A stretch of DNA of 18,287 bases from positions 1 to 18,287 of the forward strand of contig UQVJ01000027.1 in assembly GCA_900544455.1 (NCBI GenBank), in the 5' to 3' direction. The notes beneath the pieces were generated by a model, which did not search any database, was not told the origin of the DNA, and saw only the letters and a list, made by a program, of their open reading frames with translations. This document shows, piece after piece, positions 1 to 8,499 of the stretch. The first letter of the stretch is position 1. Every line of letters begins with the position of its first letter. A program made the translations under genes and the position numbers. Origin of the DNA: an uncultured Eggerthella sp. (GTDB taxonomy: Bacteria; Actinomycetota; Coriobacteriia; Coriobacteriales; Eggerthellaceae).

Positions 1-258
1 CCCAGCGAAGTTGTTGCAAAGTTGATGATCAACCACGAGCGAGCTCTATCGGTGTTTGACGAGTCTGACGCCACTATGACTTCTGAGGCTGTTCAAGATG
101 CTACGGTGAGCGTCGATGAGATCCAGCGCCGGGGCCTCCATCTTGAGCTTGAGGTAATTCAAGACTTCTACGCTTCAGGAAATCTTACACGTGAACAGGC
201 AAAGGATATGCGTGATAATGTCTCTTTGATGCTTCTCGATTTGGAAGAATCGCTTTAA
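1..258 (+). CDS. C-terminal fragment, possibly a CPA1-type Na+/H+ antiporter
   Basis: The frame is open to the left edge, so only the last 85 residues are visible. They form a charged, helical cytoplasmic-type tail with no membrane segment. The final stretch reads LELEVIQDFYASGNLTREQA and ends in DLEESL. This pattern (a helix, a short turn with 'G-N-L-T', then a second helix ending in an acidic 'L-D-L-E-E') resembles, from memory, the cytoplasmic tail of bacterial CPA1/NhaP-like sodium/proton exchangers. That assignment is an inference from a short tail; another protein with a helical C-terminus is possible. The stop codon lies 10 bases before the uvrC start on the same strand, so the two are probably co-transcribed. 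An internal TTG or ATG near base 22 could be mistaken for a start, but the frame continues upstream without a stop. Confidence 0.5.
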   Translation, partial: PSEVVAKLMINHERALSVFDESDATMTSEAVQDATVSVDEIQRRGLHLELEVIQDFYASGNLTREQAKDMRDNVSLMLLDLEESL

Positions 259-268
259 AGGTTTTTAA

Positions 269-2203
269 GTGAATCAGGAAAAGCTTCAACAGATAAAGAA
301 TCAGCTCAACAGCGTTCCTGCTGAGCCTGGAGTATATCTTTGGAAAGATAAATCGGGAACAGTTATTTATGTCGGTAAGGCAAAACAGCTTCGTGCTCGT
401 ATGCGCCAGTATGTTAACTTCCAAGATGATCGCGCGAAAATCCCGCTCCTTGTATCGCAGATAGACTCATTCGAGTATGTGGTTACTGCCAATGAGCATG
501 AAAGCTTAGTGCTTGAACGTAATCTTATCGAGCAGTACTCGCCGTATTTCAATGCAGACTTTAAAGACGATAAAAGCTATCCGTTTATCGCCCTTACCAA
601 AGGGGATGTTTTTCCTGCAATCAAGTACACGCGCGAATCCCATAAATCAACAACGCGCTATTTTGGCCCTTACACAGATAGTCGCGCTGCACGCAATCTA
701 GTTGACATTGTCCGCAGGATCGTTCCCATTTGCTCTTCTTCATGCTCTGAATGGCGACGTCTTTGTCGTAAGCTCGAGCAATCTTCCTATGATGACATCG
801 AATTGGATGAGCGGCCGTGCTTTGACTGCCATGTTGGTTTAGGACCTGGGGCATGTTGCGGTGGTATTTCTCCTGAGGTCTACCAGCAGCAGGTTCGCAA
901 GGTTGAACGATTTCTTTCCGGGTCGCATAAAGAATTTATCGATGAGCTTAAATCCGAAATGGCCCAAGCTGCCCAGGATCTCGATTTCGAGCGTGCGGGG
1001 CGTATTAAATCTCGTATCGATACGATCGAATCGCTTGCTCAAACCCAGCATGCCGTGTCGTCTCATAGGCTGAATGCCGACGTGATTGGTGTGTTTCGCG
1101 AAGAGACCATTGCCGGTATTGCGGTGCTTATGTTGCGCGAGGGTCGCATCATGAATACCAACGAATTCATCTTCAACAAAGGTAAGGACGTTCCAGCTTC
1201 TGAACTTCTTCGCATGTTTGTGCTGCGATATTACGGTTCTACCGAGTCGATTCCGCATGAGCTGATAGTTGAAGAGGTTCCAGAAGACGATGACGTTATT
1301 TGCGAATGGCTAACCGAAAAGCTTGCGAGCGCTCATGGTGCTAAGGTGTTTTTTACCGTCCCCCAGAGAGGCGAAAAAGCAGCACTTATGCAGATGGCTT
1401 CGAGGAATGCCCGTCATGTCCTTATGCGTTATAAAGCTCGAAGCAGCTATGACGATGACCGCATCAACGATGCATTGCTGCAATTAGAAAGCGCGCTTGC
1501 TCTCGACGCGCCCCCAATGCGTATTGAGTGCTTCGATATCTCCACGATCCATGGACGGTATTCGGTGGCCTCTATGGTTGTTTTCACGAATGGTCGGCCA
1601 GATAAAGGTCAGTATCGTCGTTTTAAGATACGAATGGAATCGGATGAGGCAAACGACTTCGCTATGATGAGCGAGGTAATTGCGCGTCGTTATTGCAGGG
1701 AACGATTAGAGGACGAGCGGTTTGGTAAGCGCCCGGACCTTATCATCCTTGACGGTGGCAAGCCTCAGCTTTCGGCTGCTATCAAGCAGCTTAACGAGCT
1801 TGGGGCGGGGGATATTCCTGTATGCGGTCTTGCGAAACGAGATGAGGAGCTCTTTGTGCCTTGGCAGGAAAGCGGCCCAGTGGTCCTGCCGGGCGGGAGC
1901 CCTAGTTTATATTTGGTAAAGCAAGTCCGAGATGAGGCTCATCGCTTTGCTATTACCTTCCATCGCGAACTTCGAGGAAAAGGGATGACCACGAGCATCC
2001 TTGATGAAGTGATTGGCATGGGCCCAAAGCGGAAAAAGGCGCTTCTGAAGGCGTTTGGCTCATTTGGTGCGTTGCGTAATGCGACTATTGAAGAGATAAA
2101 GCAAACGCGCACCGTGCCTGAACAGGTTGCCGAGGACGTGTATGCTGTTCTTGAGCAATATAACTCAAAATCGGAAACGCATCCGCAGGAGCAATCTGAG
2201 TAA
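269..2203 (+). CDS. uvrC: UvrABC system protein C (excision nuclease subunit)
   Basis: UvrC makes the two incisions flanking a DNA lesion after UvrB has been loaded, in cytoplasmic nucleotide excision repair. The 644-residue length is normal for the family. Domains run in the expected order: a GIY-YIG nuclease (GVY at 21-23, IYVG at 33-36), a cysteine-rich region (about 155-197), a UvrB-interacting UVR motif (about 221-256), an RNase-H-like endonuclease with ECFDIS (D423), DGGK (D495-K498) and DEAHRF (H558), and helix-hairpin-helix motifs (about 577-630, with IGMGPKRKKALL). The start is GTG, with AAAGG about 7 bases upstream. The cysteine cluster (C155, C159, C166, C184, C187, C196, C197) is richer than the four-Cys pattern of E. 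coli UvrC. It follows the preceding gene by 10 bases and rapZ by 32, so it probably belongs to one transcript with them. Confidence 0.97.
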   Translation: MNQEKLQQIKNQLNSVPAEPGVYLWKDKSGTVIYVGKAKQLRARMRQYVNFQDDRAKIPLLVSQIDSFEYVVTANEHESLVLERNLIEQYSPYFNADFKDDKSYPFIALTKGDVFPAIKYTRESHKSTTRYFGPYTDSRAARNLVDIVRRIVPICSSSCSEWRRLCRKLEQSSYDDIELDERPCFDCHVGLGPGACCGGISPEVYQQQVRKVERFLSGSHKEFIDELKSEMAQAAQDLDFERAGRIKSRIDTIESLAQTQHAVSSHRLNADVIGVFREETIAGIAVLMLREGRIMNTNEFIFNKGKDVPASELLRMFVLRYYGSTESIPHELIVEEVPEDDDVICEWLTEKLASAHGAKVFFTVPQRGEKAALMQMASRNARHVLMRYKARSSYDDDRINDALLQLESALALDAPPMRIECFDISTIHGRYSVASMVVFTNGRPDKGQYRRFKIRMESDEANDFAMMSEVIARRYCRERLEDERFGKRPDLIILDGGKPQLSAAIKQLNELGAGDIPVCGLAKRDEELFVPWQESGPVVLPGGSPSLYLVKQVRDEAHRFAITFHRELRGKGMTTSILDEVIGMGPKRKKALLKAFGSFGALRNATIEEIKQTRTVPEQVAEDVYAVLEQYNSKSETHPQEQSE

Positions 2204-2235
2204 GCCCTGCGAAGTGATATAGGGGAGAGGTTTCG

Positions 2236-3192
2236 ATGACCCAGGCATTTTCCAATGGGGACACCCCGCAAGTTCAAGTGGAATCTTCGAGCACTGCACC
2301 TGATGTTGTTATCATTACGGGCATGAGTGGTGCTGGCAGAACCGAAGCCATGCACACGTTTGAGGATCTGGGCTATTTTTGCATCGATAACCTGCCGCCT
2401 TCGCTGATCATGAACATGATCAGCTTGGCAAGCCTTCCAGGTCAAAGCGAGATCGGCAGGAAGCTCGCTATCGTATGCGATGCTCGTAATAGGGAATATT
2501 TCAAACAGTTGGTAGGGGAACTTGCCAATATGGAAGCTGCGGGGGTGACGTTTAGGGTTATTTTCCTCGACGCTGCCGACAGTATCCTTATTTCGCGCTA
2601 TAAGGCATCGCGTCGACGTCATCCTTTATGCATAAATAACAAGCGTTCTATCGGGCAGGCGATTTCATATGAGCGCAACCTTACTCAAGAGTTGCGATCG
2701 TTGGCCGATTCATATATTGACACTTCCAATATGAGCCCCCGCAAACTTCGCGAAGAGCTTCGTCGTCTCTACTCTAAGCAAACTGCAAAAGAAGGGATGA
2801 ATGTAACAGTTTATTCCTTTGGTTTTAAGCACGGTGCTCCGACGGATGCGGATATCGTTATTGACGTGCGCTTCCTGCCGAATCCATTCTATATTCCCGA
2901 TTTGCGTAACTTGACTGGCCTTGATAGCAAGGTGGCGGATTATGTTTTGGGCAACGAGGAAACTCATAAATTCCTAGATGCTTGGGAAAATCTTTTGAAC
3001 TGCGTGATGCCTGGTTACGTTGCCGAGGGTAAGCAACAACTTGCGATCGGTGTTGGATGCACGGGCGGTCAGCACCGAAGCGTTGTGCTTGCCAATAAGA
3101 CAGCTGAGCTATTGGCTGCCCAGGACTACAACGTTAACGTATATCATCGCGATATCGCTTTGGCGGACACGAACAAAGAGGTGGAAAAATGA
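2236..3192 (+). CDS. rapZ: RapZ/YvcJ-family nucleotide-binding protein
   Basis: RapZ in E. coli is an RNA-binding adaptor that delivers small RNAs to RNase E; YvcJ in Bacillus binds and hydrolyses nucleotides. The role in this lineage is unknown. The 318-residue protein has an N-terminal P-loop, GMSGAGRT (29-36), in which the usual Walker-A Lys is Arg35. It also has LEDLGYxCxDNLPP-type residues (42-55) and a Walker-B-like IFLD (109-112). The conserved C-terminal domain shows SFGFKHG (194-200), DVRFLPNP (210-217) and CTGGQHRSV (275-283). The first 22 residues are a poorly conserved, acidic/serine-rich lead. ATG is preceded by GGGGAGAGG. The stop overlaps the yvcK start in ATGA, which indicates translational coupling. 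The Arg substitution is, from memory, common in actinobacterial members, so it is not a sign of decay. Confidence 0.95.
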   Translation: MTQAFSNGDTPQVQVESSSTAPDVVIITGMSGAGRTEAMHTFEDLGYFCIDNLPPSLIMNMISLASLPGQSEIGRKLAIVCDARNREYFKQLVGELANMEAAGVTFRVIFLDAADSILISRYKASRRRHPLCINNKRSIGQAISYERNLTQELRSLADSYIDTSNMSPRKLREELRRLYSKQTAKEGMNVTVYSFGFKHGAPTDADIVIDVRFLPNPFYIPDLRNLTGLDSKVADYVLGNEETHKFLDAWENLLNCVMPGYVAEGKQQLAIGVGCTGGQHRSVVLANKTAELLAAQDYNVNVYHRDIALADTNKEVEK

Positions 3193-4352
3193 GTCAGGGC
3201 GAACCTCGTTTGGCGGGGCATGGTTTTCGCCTTGATGCATCATCCACTCAAGCGTTCCAGGCTATAGGCTCTCTTCATCTGCCCAACCCTTTAAAAGGCA
3301 ATGTTAATCCAGCTGATCTGCGGGCGGTGGTCATTGGCGGTGGCACAGGCGCTCCTATGTCGATTCGCACTTTGCTCGCTTTGGGGGTTACCACTTCTGC
3401 GGTAGTCGCCATGGCCGACGATGGCGGATCTACCGGTATTTTGCGTGAAGAAGCACACGTGACTCCTCCCGGAGATGTTCGCAAGTGCCTAGCTGCATTT
3501 GCGGCGAATCCGGAGGATCCCCTCACCAAAGCTTTCAAGTATCGTTTTGATTTCGCTCGAAACCATACGCTTGGCAATCTTATGCTTTCAGCTCTTGAAA
3601 ATGCTACAGGATCTTTTCCTGAGGCAATAAAGATTTGCGGTCAACTACTTGGCGCTCGTGGCCACGTCTATCCATCGACGTTGAATAATGTGACACTTTG
3701 CGCAGAGACACGCGACGGCCGCATCCTTCGTGGACAATCAGTGGCAGGGAAATCTTCTACTGCGCTTGAACGTGTATGGCTTGAATCCCCCGAGCTTTGC
3801 CTTCCGTATATGGAGGCATTGCGCGCCATTCGGCAGGCGGATGTGGTGGTGTTGGGTCCTGGTTCGCTTTTCACCTCTATTATTCCTAACCTCTTGGTCC
3901 CCGGCATCGTCGATGCCATTCGCCAATCAAATGCTCGCACCGTATTTGTCTGCAGCCTGGCAGATCAGCAAGGAGAAACCTGGGGTCTTTCTGCTCGGGA
4001 GCACGTTGAAGCTTTGTTGCGTCATGGTATGGAGGGATGCCTTGATTACGTATTGATCCATTCCGCTCAACGGCTGGAGAGCCCTCGTCACGTAACGGGC
4101 GCATTTCATGCCTTGGCGGGGTTCGGATCTCATAAAAGTGCAATGGCTGAGCGCCGCGACGGCACCTCCCTTGAATCTCGTGTTCGACCAGTAAAAGTGT
4201 CGAAGGACGACATCGATGCTATTCAAGCCCGTGGCCCTGTTGTTCTTTTGCGAAATATGGCTGACCCCCAACGTCCTACGTGGCATGATCCGCAGGCGCT
4301 TGCCGATGCATTTATGGGGGTGTTTAGGCTATGTCGTTCACAACGGAGGTAA
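3189..4352 (+). CDS. yvcK: YvcK/CofD-like protein (gluconeogenesis factor family)
   Basis: YvcK proteins are structurally related to CofD, a 2-phospho-L-lactate transferase. In Bacillus, YvcK binds UDP-sugars and is needed for growth on gluconeogenic carbon and for normal cell-wall synthesis and shape. Motifs visible in the 387 residues are GGGTG (50-54), ADDGGSTG (76-83), PPGDVRKCL (93-101), NHTLGNLM (125-132) and GPGSLFTSIIPNLL (223-236). Compared with typical members, which begin a few residues before GGGTG, there is an extra N-terminal lead of about 40 residues. The ATG overlaps the rapZ stop and has GAGGTGG a few bases upstream, which favours this start over an internal one. The 3' end overlaps whiA by 22 bases. 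The rapZ-yvcK-whiA trio is a classic conserved cluster of actinobacteria and Firmicutes. Confidence 0.95.
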   Translation: MSQGEPRLAGHGFRLDASSTQAFQAIGSLHLPNPLKGNVNPADLRAVVIGGGTGAPMSIRTLLALGVTTSAVVAMADDGGSTGILREEAHVTPPGDVRKCLAAFAANPEDPLTKAFKYRFDFARNHTLGNLMLSALENATGSFPEAIKICGQLLGARGHVYPSTLNNVTLCAETRDGRILRGQSVAGKSSTALERVWLESPELCLPYMEALRAIRQADVVVLGPGSLFTSIIPNLLVPGIVDAIRQSNARTVFVCSLADQQGETWGLSAREHVEALLRHGMEGCLDYVLIHSAQRLESPRHVTGAFHALAGFGSHKSAMAERRDGTSLESRVRPVKVSKDDIDAIQARGPVVLLRNMADPQRPTWHDPQALADAFMGVFRLCRSQRR

Positions 4353-5263
4353 AAGAAGAGCTTTCTCATGTGGAGCCAACCTGTTCGCACTGCGATGCGG
4401 CAACACTTGCTGCGTTGATTCGAATTGAAGGCACGATCTTCCTTAATGGTCCTGGCCATTTTCGTCTAGAGATTTCGACGGACGTCCCCCAGGTTGCTCG
4501 CTTCATCATCAGTGCGCTCCATAGCATGTATTCGCTGAAAACCGATCTCACTATGCGTCGTAGCGTTTTGCACAAAACGCCTAATTGGCTTATTGACGTG
4601 CCTGCCCAGCCTGGTTTGAATGAGGCGCTTTCGGAATTGGGCATTGTAGGTGAGAGCGGCTTGCAGCGTGGTATTGATCATGACCTTGTTAAGAAAGAAT
4701 GTTGCGCATCAGCGTATTTGCGTGGGGTTTTTTTAGGAAGCGGCTTTATTTCCAATCCGCGTGGCGATTTCCATTTCGAGCTCACCGTTGAGTCTCAAAC
4801 CATGGCGAGCGATATTGTCGAGTTAATGGAGGCCAAGGGAATCCACGCGAAAGTTGTTGAGCGACGAAATTCCCACACGGTTTACCTAAAAAGCGGTGCA
4901 TCTATATCTGCGTTTCTTGCTTATGTTGGTGCACATCAAAGTGCGTTGAAAATGGAAAACGAACGTGTACTGAAAAGCGTGCGTAACGATGTAAACCGTC
5001 GAGTAAATGCCGAAATCGCAAATCAGGCGAAGACCGCAGAAGCTTCTGTTGATCAAATTCAGGCGATCCGCACGGTTTTGGAGCACCAAGACATAAAGAC
5101 GTTGCCTCATGCTTTGCAGGATTACATTCGCCTGCGCGTGACCTATCCCGATGCGACGTTGAAGGAGCTTGGCGAAAAGGCCAACCCTCCTCTTTCTAAA
5201 TCGGCTATCTATCATCGGGTTCGTCGTATTGAGCAATTGGCCAACGATATTGGCAAGCTATAG
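4331..5263 (+). CDS. whiA: WhiA-family DNA-binding regulator
   Basis: WhiA joins a degenerate LAGLIDADG homing-endonuclease fold to a helix-turn-helix. In Streptomyces it activates sporulation-septation genes; in Bacillus it affects cell division and chromosome segregation. The 310-residue protein starts MSFTTEVKEEL, typical of the family, has the LAGLIDADG-like segment AYLRGVFLGSGFISNP (128-143), the conserved NDVNRRVNAEIANQAKT (219-235), and a C-terminal HTH (about 240-305, with LKELGEK and SKSAIYHRVRRI). The catalytic acids of true homing endonucleases are absent, as expected. The ATG lies inside the end of yvcK (22-base overlap) with a GGGGG stretch about 9 bases upstream, so it is translationally coupled. 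Its role in a non-sporulating relative is probably division control (inference). Confidence 0.96.
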   Translation: MSFTTEVKEELSHVEPTCSHCDAATLAALIRIEGTIFLNGPGHFRLEISTDVPQVARFIISALHSMYSLKTDLTMRRSVLHKTPNWLIDVPAQPGLNEALSELGIVGESGLQRGIDHDLVKKECCASAYLRGVFLGSGFISNPRGDFHFELTVESQTMASDIVELMEAKGIHAKVVERRNSHTVYLKSGASISAFLAYVGAHQSALKMENERVLKSVRNDVNRRVNAEIANQAKTAEASVDQIQAIRTVLEHQDIKTLPHALQDYIRLRVTYPDATLKELGEKANPPLSKSAIYHRVRRIEQLANDIGKL

Positions 5264-5333
5264 ACCGAACACCGCTTGCTGAATGCCGTTTGCGGGTGCT
5301 ATTCGATCACTTGCTTATCGTGCGCCTTGCTCT

Positions 5334-5362
5334 ATTTCAGGGGTCCTATTTTCAGGTACAAT
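5334..5362 (+). promoter_or_regulatory. Candidate promoter of the gap transcript
   Basis: TACAAT at 5357-5362 matches five of six bases of the -10 consensus and is preceded at 17 bases by ATTTCA, a weak -35 (three of six). It lies about 60 bases before the gap start in the 160-base gap after whiA, where a new transcript would be expected. No clear terminator for whiA was seen in the gap, so read-through is also possible. Confidence 0.35.
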
Positions 5363-5423
5363 AAAACAGCACGTGTTCATATACGTTGCGTTGTTTTTAA
5401 ATCAGGCATGAAAGGGGAGCCTC

Positions 5424-6431
5424 ATGGCAACCAAGGTTGGTATCAACGGCTTCGGTCGTATCGGCCGACTTGTTTTCCGCGCGATGGAGAAGGATCCTGC
5501 CTTCGATATCGTTGCTATCAACGATCCCGGCAGCACCGAGGCAAATGCTCATTTGCTTAAATACGATTCTATTCACGGACGTGTTTATGATGAGGTTAAA
5601 GTCGAGGGAGACAACATCATCGTTGACGGTCATAAGGTACGCGTTTTCGGCGACCGTGAACCGCTCAATATTCCTTGGGGCGAAATGGGCGTGGAGCTCG
5701 TTATCGAATCTACTGGTTTCTTTACCGATGCCAACTTGGCCAAGAAGCACATCGAGGCTGGCGCCAAGAAGGTTCTTATCACGGCACCTGCCAAGAACGA
5801 AGACATTACCATTGTTGTTGGCGTAAATGATGACAAGTACGACTACGAGAAGCACAACATCGTTTCTAATGCGTCTTGTACCACCAATTGCCTTGCTCCC
5901 TTTGCGAAGGTTCTTATGGATACCTTCGGCATTAAGCGCGGCTTCATGAACACTATTCATTCTTATACGAATGATCAGAAGATTCTCGACCAGGCCCACA
6001 AGGACCTTCGTCGTGCTCGCGCCGCAAATCTTTCCATGATTCCCACTACTACCGGTGCTGCTCGTGCGGTTTCTCTGGTTCTGCCCGAGCTCAAGGGCAA
6101 GCTTGATGGCTTTGCAACGCGCGTTCCCACCCCCGATGGATCCATGGTTGACCTTACGGTGGAGCTCGAGCAGGAAGTTACCATCGAAGAGGTCAATGCT
6201 GCTATGAAAGCTGCCGCAGAAGGTCCTTTGAAGGGCATCCTGGAGTATGTAGAGGATCCTATTGTTTCCTCTGATATCGTAGGCGATGACCATTCTTCGC
6301 TCTTTGACAGCAAACTCACTATGGTTCTCGGCGGCAAGGGCAATCTTGTAAAGTGCGTTTCTTGGTACGACAACGAGTGGGGTTACTCCAACCGTGTAAA
6401 GGATCTTGCGAAGATCATGATGCAGGCATAG
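5424..6431 (+). CDS. gap: Type I glyceraldehyde-3-phosphate dehydrogenase
   Basis: This cytoplasmic glycolytic enzyme oxidises glyceraldehyde-3-phosphate to 1,3-bisphosphoglycerate with NAD(P)+. The 335 residues are full length. Visible features are the Rossmann motif GINGFGRIGR (6-15), the catalytic SNASCTTNC with Cys152, and the proton-accepting His179 in NTIHSYT. There is also the C-terminal WYDNEWGYSNR near residue 315. After the nucleotide-binding strand the sequence is INDPGS (32-37), keeping the Asp34 that normally supports NAD. In the coenzyme loop, LDQAHKD (188-194) has Ala where NAD-specific enzymes usually have Pro, so strict NAD preference should not be assumed. ATG is preceded by AAAGGGGAG. 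A terminator hairpin follows immediately and may set the gap:pgk expression ratio. Confidence 0.98.
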   Translation: MATKVGINGFGRIGRLVFRAMEKDPAFDIVAINDPGSTEANAHLLKYDSIHGRVYDEVKVEGDNIIVDGHKVRVFGDREPLNIPWGEMGVELVIESTGFFTDANLAKKHIEAGAKKVLITAPAKNEDITIVVGVNDDKYDYEKHNIVSNASCTTNCLAPFAKVLMDTFGIKRGFMNTIHSYTNDQKILDQAHKDLRRARAANLSMIPTTTGAARAVSLVLPELKGKLDGFATRVPTPDGSMVDLTVELEQEVTIEEVNAAMKAAAEGPLKGILEYVEDPIVSSDIVGDDHSSLFDSKLTMVLGGKGNLVKCVSWYDNEWGYSNRVKDLAKIMMQA

Positions 6432-6456
6432 GCCAGCGCGCTTGATGCTTATTGTT

Positions 6457-6490
6457 AAAGAGAGCTTTCTGAAAGGGAAGCTCTCTTTTT
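6457..6490 (+). terminator. Intrinsic terminator between gap and pgk
   Basis: An 11-bp perfect stem, AAAGAGAGCTT (6457-6467) with AAGCTCTCTTT (6478-6488), encloses a 10-base loop and runs into a T tract (6486-6490). It sits 25 bases after the gap stop. Because the stem is AT-rich and pgk follows only 22 bases later with no strong promoter between, it may act as a partial terminator. Confidence 0.8.
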
Positions 6491-6512
6491 AATGTGAAAA
6501 GAAAGGCTAGCT

Positions 6513-7697
6513 ATGAGCAATGTAAAAACGTTTACTGATGCTGATGTTGCAGGGAAGCGTGTTTTGTGTCGTGTGGATTTCAACGTACCGTTGGATGGCA
6601 CTACCGTAACCGATGATACGCGTATTAGGGCTGCACTTCCTACCATCGAGTCTCTAATCGAGCGCGGTGCCAAAGTGGTCCTGTGCAGCCATTTGGGGCG
6701 TCCTGAAGGAACAGGTTACCAAGCTGAGTTTTCCTTGAAGCCGGTTGCTGAATATCTCTCCAAAGTTCTTGGTAAGCCTGTTGCCTTTGCGACGGACACC
6801 ATTGGTGAATCCGCTAAGGCCACTGTTGCTTCATTGGACAACGGAGATGTTTGCTTGCTTGAGAATCTTCGTTTCGATAAGCGCGAAAAGAAGAACGATC
6901 CCGAGTTTGCGAAGGAGCTTGCAAGCCTGGGCGACATCTATGTAAACGATGCGTTTGGCGCTGCTCATCGTGCTCATGCGTCAACGGCTGGTGTTGCTGC
7001 CTTCCTTCCTGCGTATGCTGGTGCGCTTATGACCAAAGAGGTCACTACACTTACCTCAATGCTTGATAAGCCCAACCATCCTTTTGTTGCTATTCTCGGT
7101 GGTTCCAAGGTATCCGATAAGGTTGCGGTTATCGATGCACTGATCGACAAATGTGACACCTTGATCATCGGTGGTGGTATGTGCTTTACCTTCCTGGTTG
7201 CTCAGGGCTACACTGTTGGAACTTCTCTTATGGAGCAGGATTGGGTCGAACGCGCTGGTCAAATGCTTGAAAAAGCAAAGGCTAAAGGTGTGAGCATCTT
7301 GCTTCCGACGGATGTGGTTTGTGCTGACGCTTTCGCGAACGATGCCAACACGGTAACATGCGGCGTTGACGCCATTCCTTCCGATATGATGGGTCTTGAT
7401 ATCGGTCCCGTTACCACTAAGGCTTACGCTGATGCCATTGCTGGCGCAAAGACGGTATTTTGGAATGGCCCTATGGGCGTATTCGAAATGTCTTCCTTTG
7501 AAGCTGGTACTAAGGGCGTAGCTCTTGCTGTAGCTGAAAATAAAGAGGCTGATACCATCATTGGTGGCGGCGATAGTGTTGCTGCCGTAAATAAATTCGA
7601 TCTTGCCGACCAGATGACCTTTATCTCCACTGGCGGTGGAGCATCAATGGAGTTGGTGCAGGGTGAAGCCCTGCCTGGCGTTGAGGCGCTTAAATAA
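6513..7697 (+). CDS. pgk: Phosphoglycerate kinase
   Basis: It transfers the acyl phosphate of 1,3-bisphosphoglycerate to ADP, making ATP in lower glycolysis. The 394 residues match the usual bacterial length. Substrate-site motifs are RVDFNVP (20-26) and SHLGRPEG (60-67) in the N-domain. The C-domain shows GGSKVSDK, WNGPMGVFE, the nucleotide-site GGGDS (351-355) and STGGGAS near the end. ATG is preceded by GAAAGG. It lies between gap and tpiA, all three catalysing linked steps. The terminator just upstream suggests that its mRNA level is set partly by read-through from gap. Confidence 0.98.
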   Translation: MSNVKTFTDADVAGKRVLCRVDFNVPLDGTTVTDDTRIRAALPTIESLIERGAKVVLCSHLGRPEGTGYQAEFSLKPVAEYLSKVLGKPVAFATDTIGESAKATVASLDNGDVCLLENLRFDKREKKNDPEFAKELASLGDIYVNDAFGAAHRAHASTAGVAAFLPAYAGALMTKEVTTLTSMLDKPNHPFVAILGGSKVSDKVAVIDALIDKCDTLIIGGGMCFTFLVAQGYTVGTSLMEQDWVERAGQMLEKAKAKGVSILLPTDVVCADAFANDANTVTCGVDAIPSDMMGLDIGPVTTKAYADAIAGAKTVFWNGPMGVFEMSSFEAGTKGVALAVAENKEADTIIGGGDSVAAVNKFDLADQMTFISTGGGASMELVQGEALPGVEALK

Positions 7698-7708
7698 GGA
7701 GGCTCTTT

Positions 7709-8482
7709 ATGCGTACCTATTTTATGGCGGGTAACTGGAAGATGAACAAGACCATTCCCGAAACCGTTGTCCTGACTCAGCAGCTTTGCAATCAGTACAA
7801 TCGTAAGTGGGATAACGTTGATATCGTTCTTTGCCCGCCGGCAATTGATATCAAGGCTGCTTATACGGTTCTTGATTTCGACAAAACTAAAATCTCTCTC
7901 GGTGCTCAAAATGTGCATTGGGAGGAGTCTGGTGCCTTTACGGGAGAAATTTCCATTCCCATGATCAAGGATGCTGGTTGCGAGTATTGCATTGTTGGTC
8001 ACTCGGAGCGTCGCGAGATGTTCAATGAAACCGATACTACGGTCAATTTGAAGGTAAAGGCGTTGGTTTCTGCCAACATTACGCCGATTGTGTGTGTAGG
8101 GGAATCTCTCGCAATGCGCGACTCTGGTGACTACGTAGAGTTCATTACCGCTCAGGTTCGAGCTGGTTTTGCTGGGCTCGATACCATAGATATGAAGAAC
8201 GTCGTAGTTGCTTACGAGCCTATTTGGGCAATAGGAACTGGTCGTACCGCCACTCCAGAGCAAGCCGAAGAGGTGTGTGCCGCTATCCGTGCCACGCTTA
8301 ACTCTGAGTTCGGTAGTGACGTTGCTGATTCTACTCGTGTTCTGTACGGTGGCTCGATGAACGTTGGCAACGTTGAGGCTCTTCTTGCTCAGCCGGACAT
8401 CGACGGTGGACTTATTGGCGGTGCCTCGCTTAAAGCCGATTCGTTCCGTCAGCTCATCGAAGCTGCTTCTGAGGCTCAGTAG
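7709..8482 (+). CDS. tpiA: Triosephosphate isomerase
   Basis: It interconverts dihydroxyacetone phosphate and glyceraldehyde-3-phosphate. The 257-residue TIM barrel has all catalytic residues: Lys11 in AGNWKMN (7-13), His98 in GHSERR (97-102) and Glu170 in AYEPIWAIGTG (168-178, start of the mobile lid). The phosphate-binding LYGGS and GGLIGGASL near the C-terminus are also present. The GGAGG site (7698-7702) begins directly after the pgk stop, 6 bases before ATG, so pgk and tpiA are tightly linked. The next gene, secG, has its own promoter. Confidence 0.98.
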   Translation: MRTYFMAGNWKMNKTIPETVVLTQQLCNQYNRKWDNVDIVLCPPAIDIKAAYTVLDFDKTKISLGAQNVHWEESGAFTGEISIPMIKDAGCEYCIVGHSERREMFNETDTTVNLKVKALVSANITPIVCVGESLAMRDSGDYVEFITAQVRAGFAGLDTIDMKNVVVAYEPIWAIGTGRTATPEQAEEVCAAIRATLNSEFGSDVADSTRVLYGGSMNVGNVEALLAQPDIDGGLIGGASLKADSFRQLIEAASEAQ

Positions 8483-8499
8483 TTCTACTATGAATTCTC

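Noticed and set aside
2320..2343. Walker-A Lys replaced by Arg in RapZ as a sign of an inactive protein
   Set aside because: As far as I recall, Arg is common at this position in actinobacterial homologues, and the rest of the protein is intact.
1939..2622. Minus-strand frame of 227 codons across the uvrC-rapZ junction
   Set aside because: Shadow of two conserved genes; composition is not protein-like.
5397..6293. Minus-strand open frame of 298 codons opposite gap
   Set aside because: The sense strand encodes an intact GAPDH with all catalytic residues; the antisense frame shows no family features.
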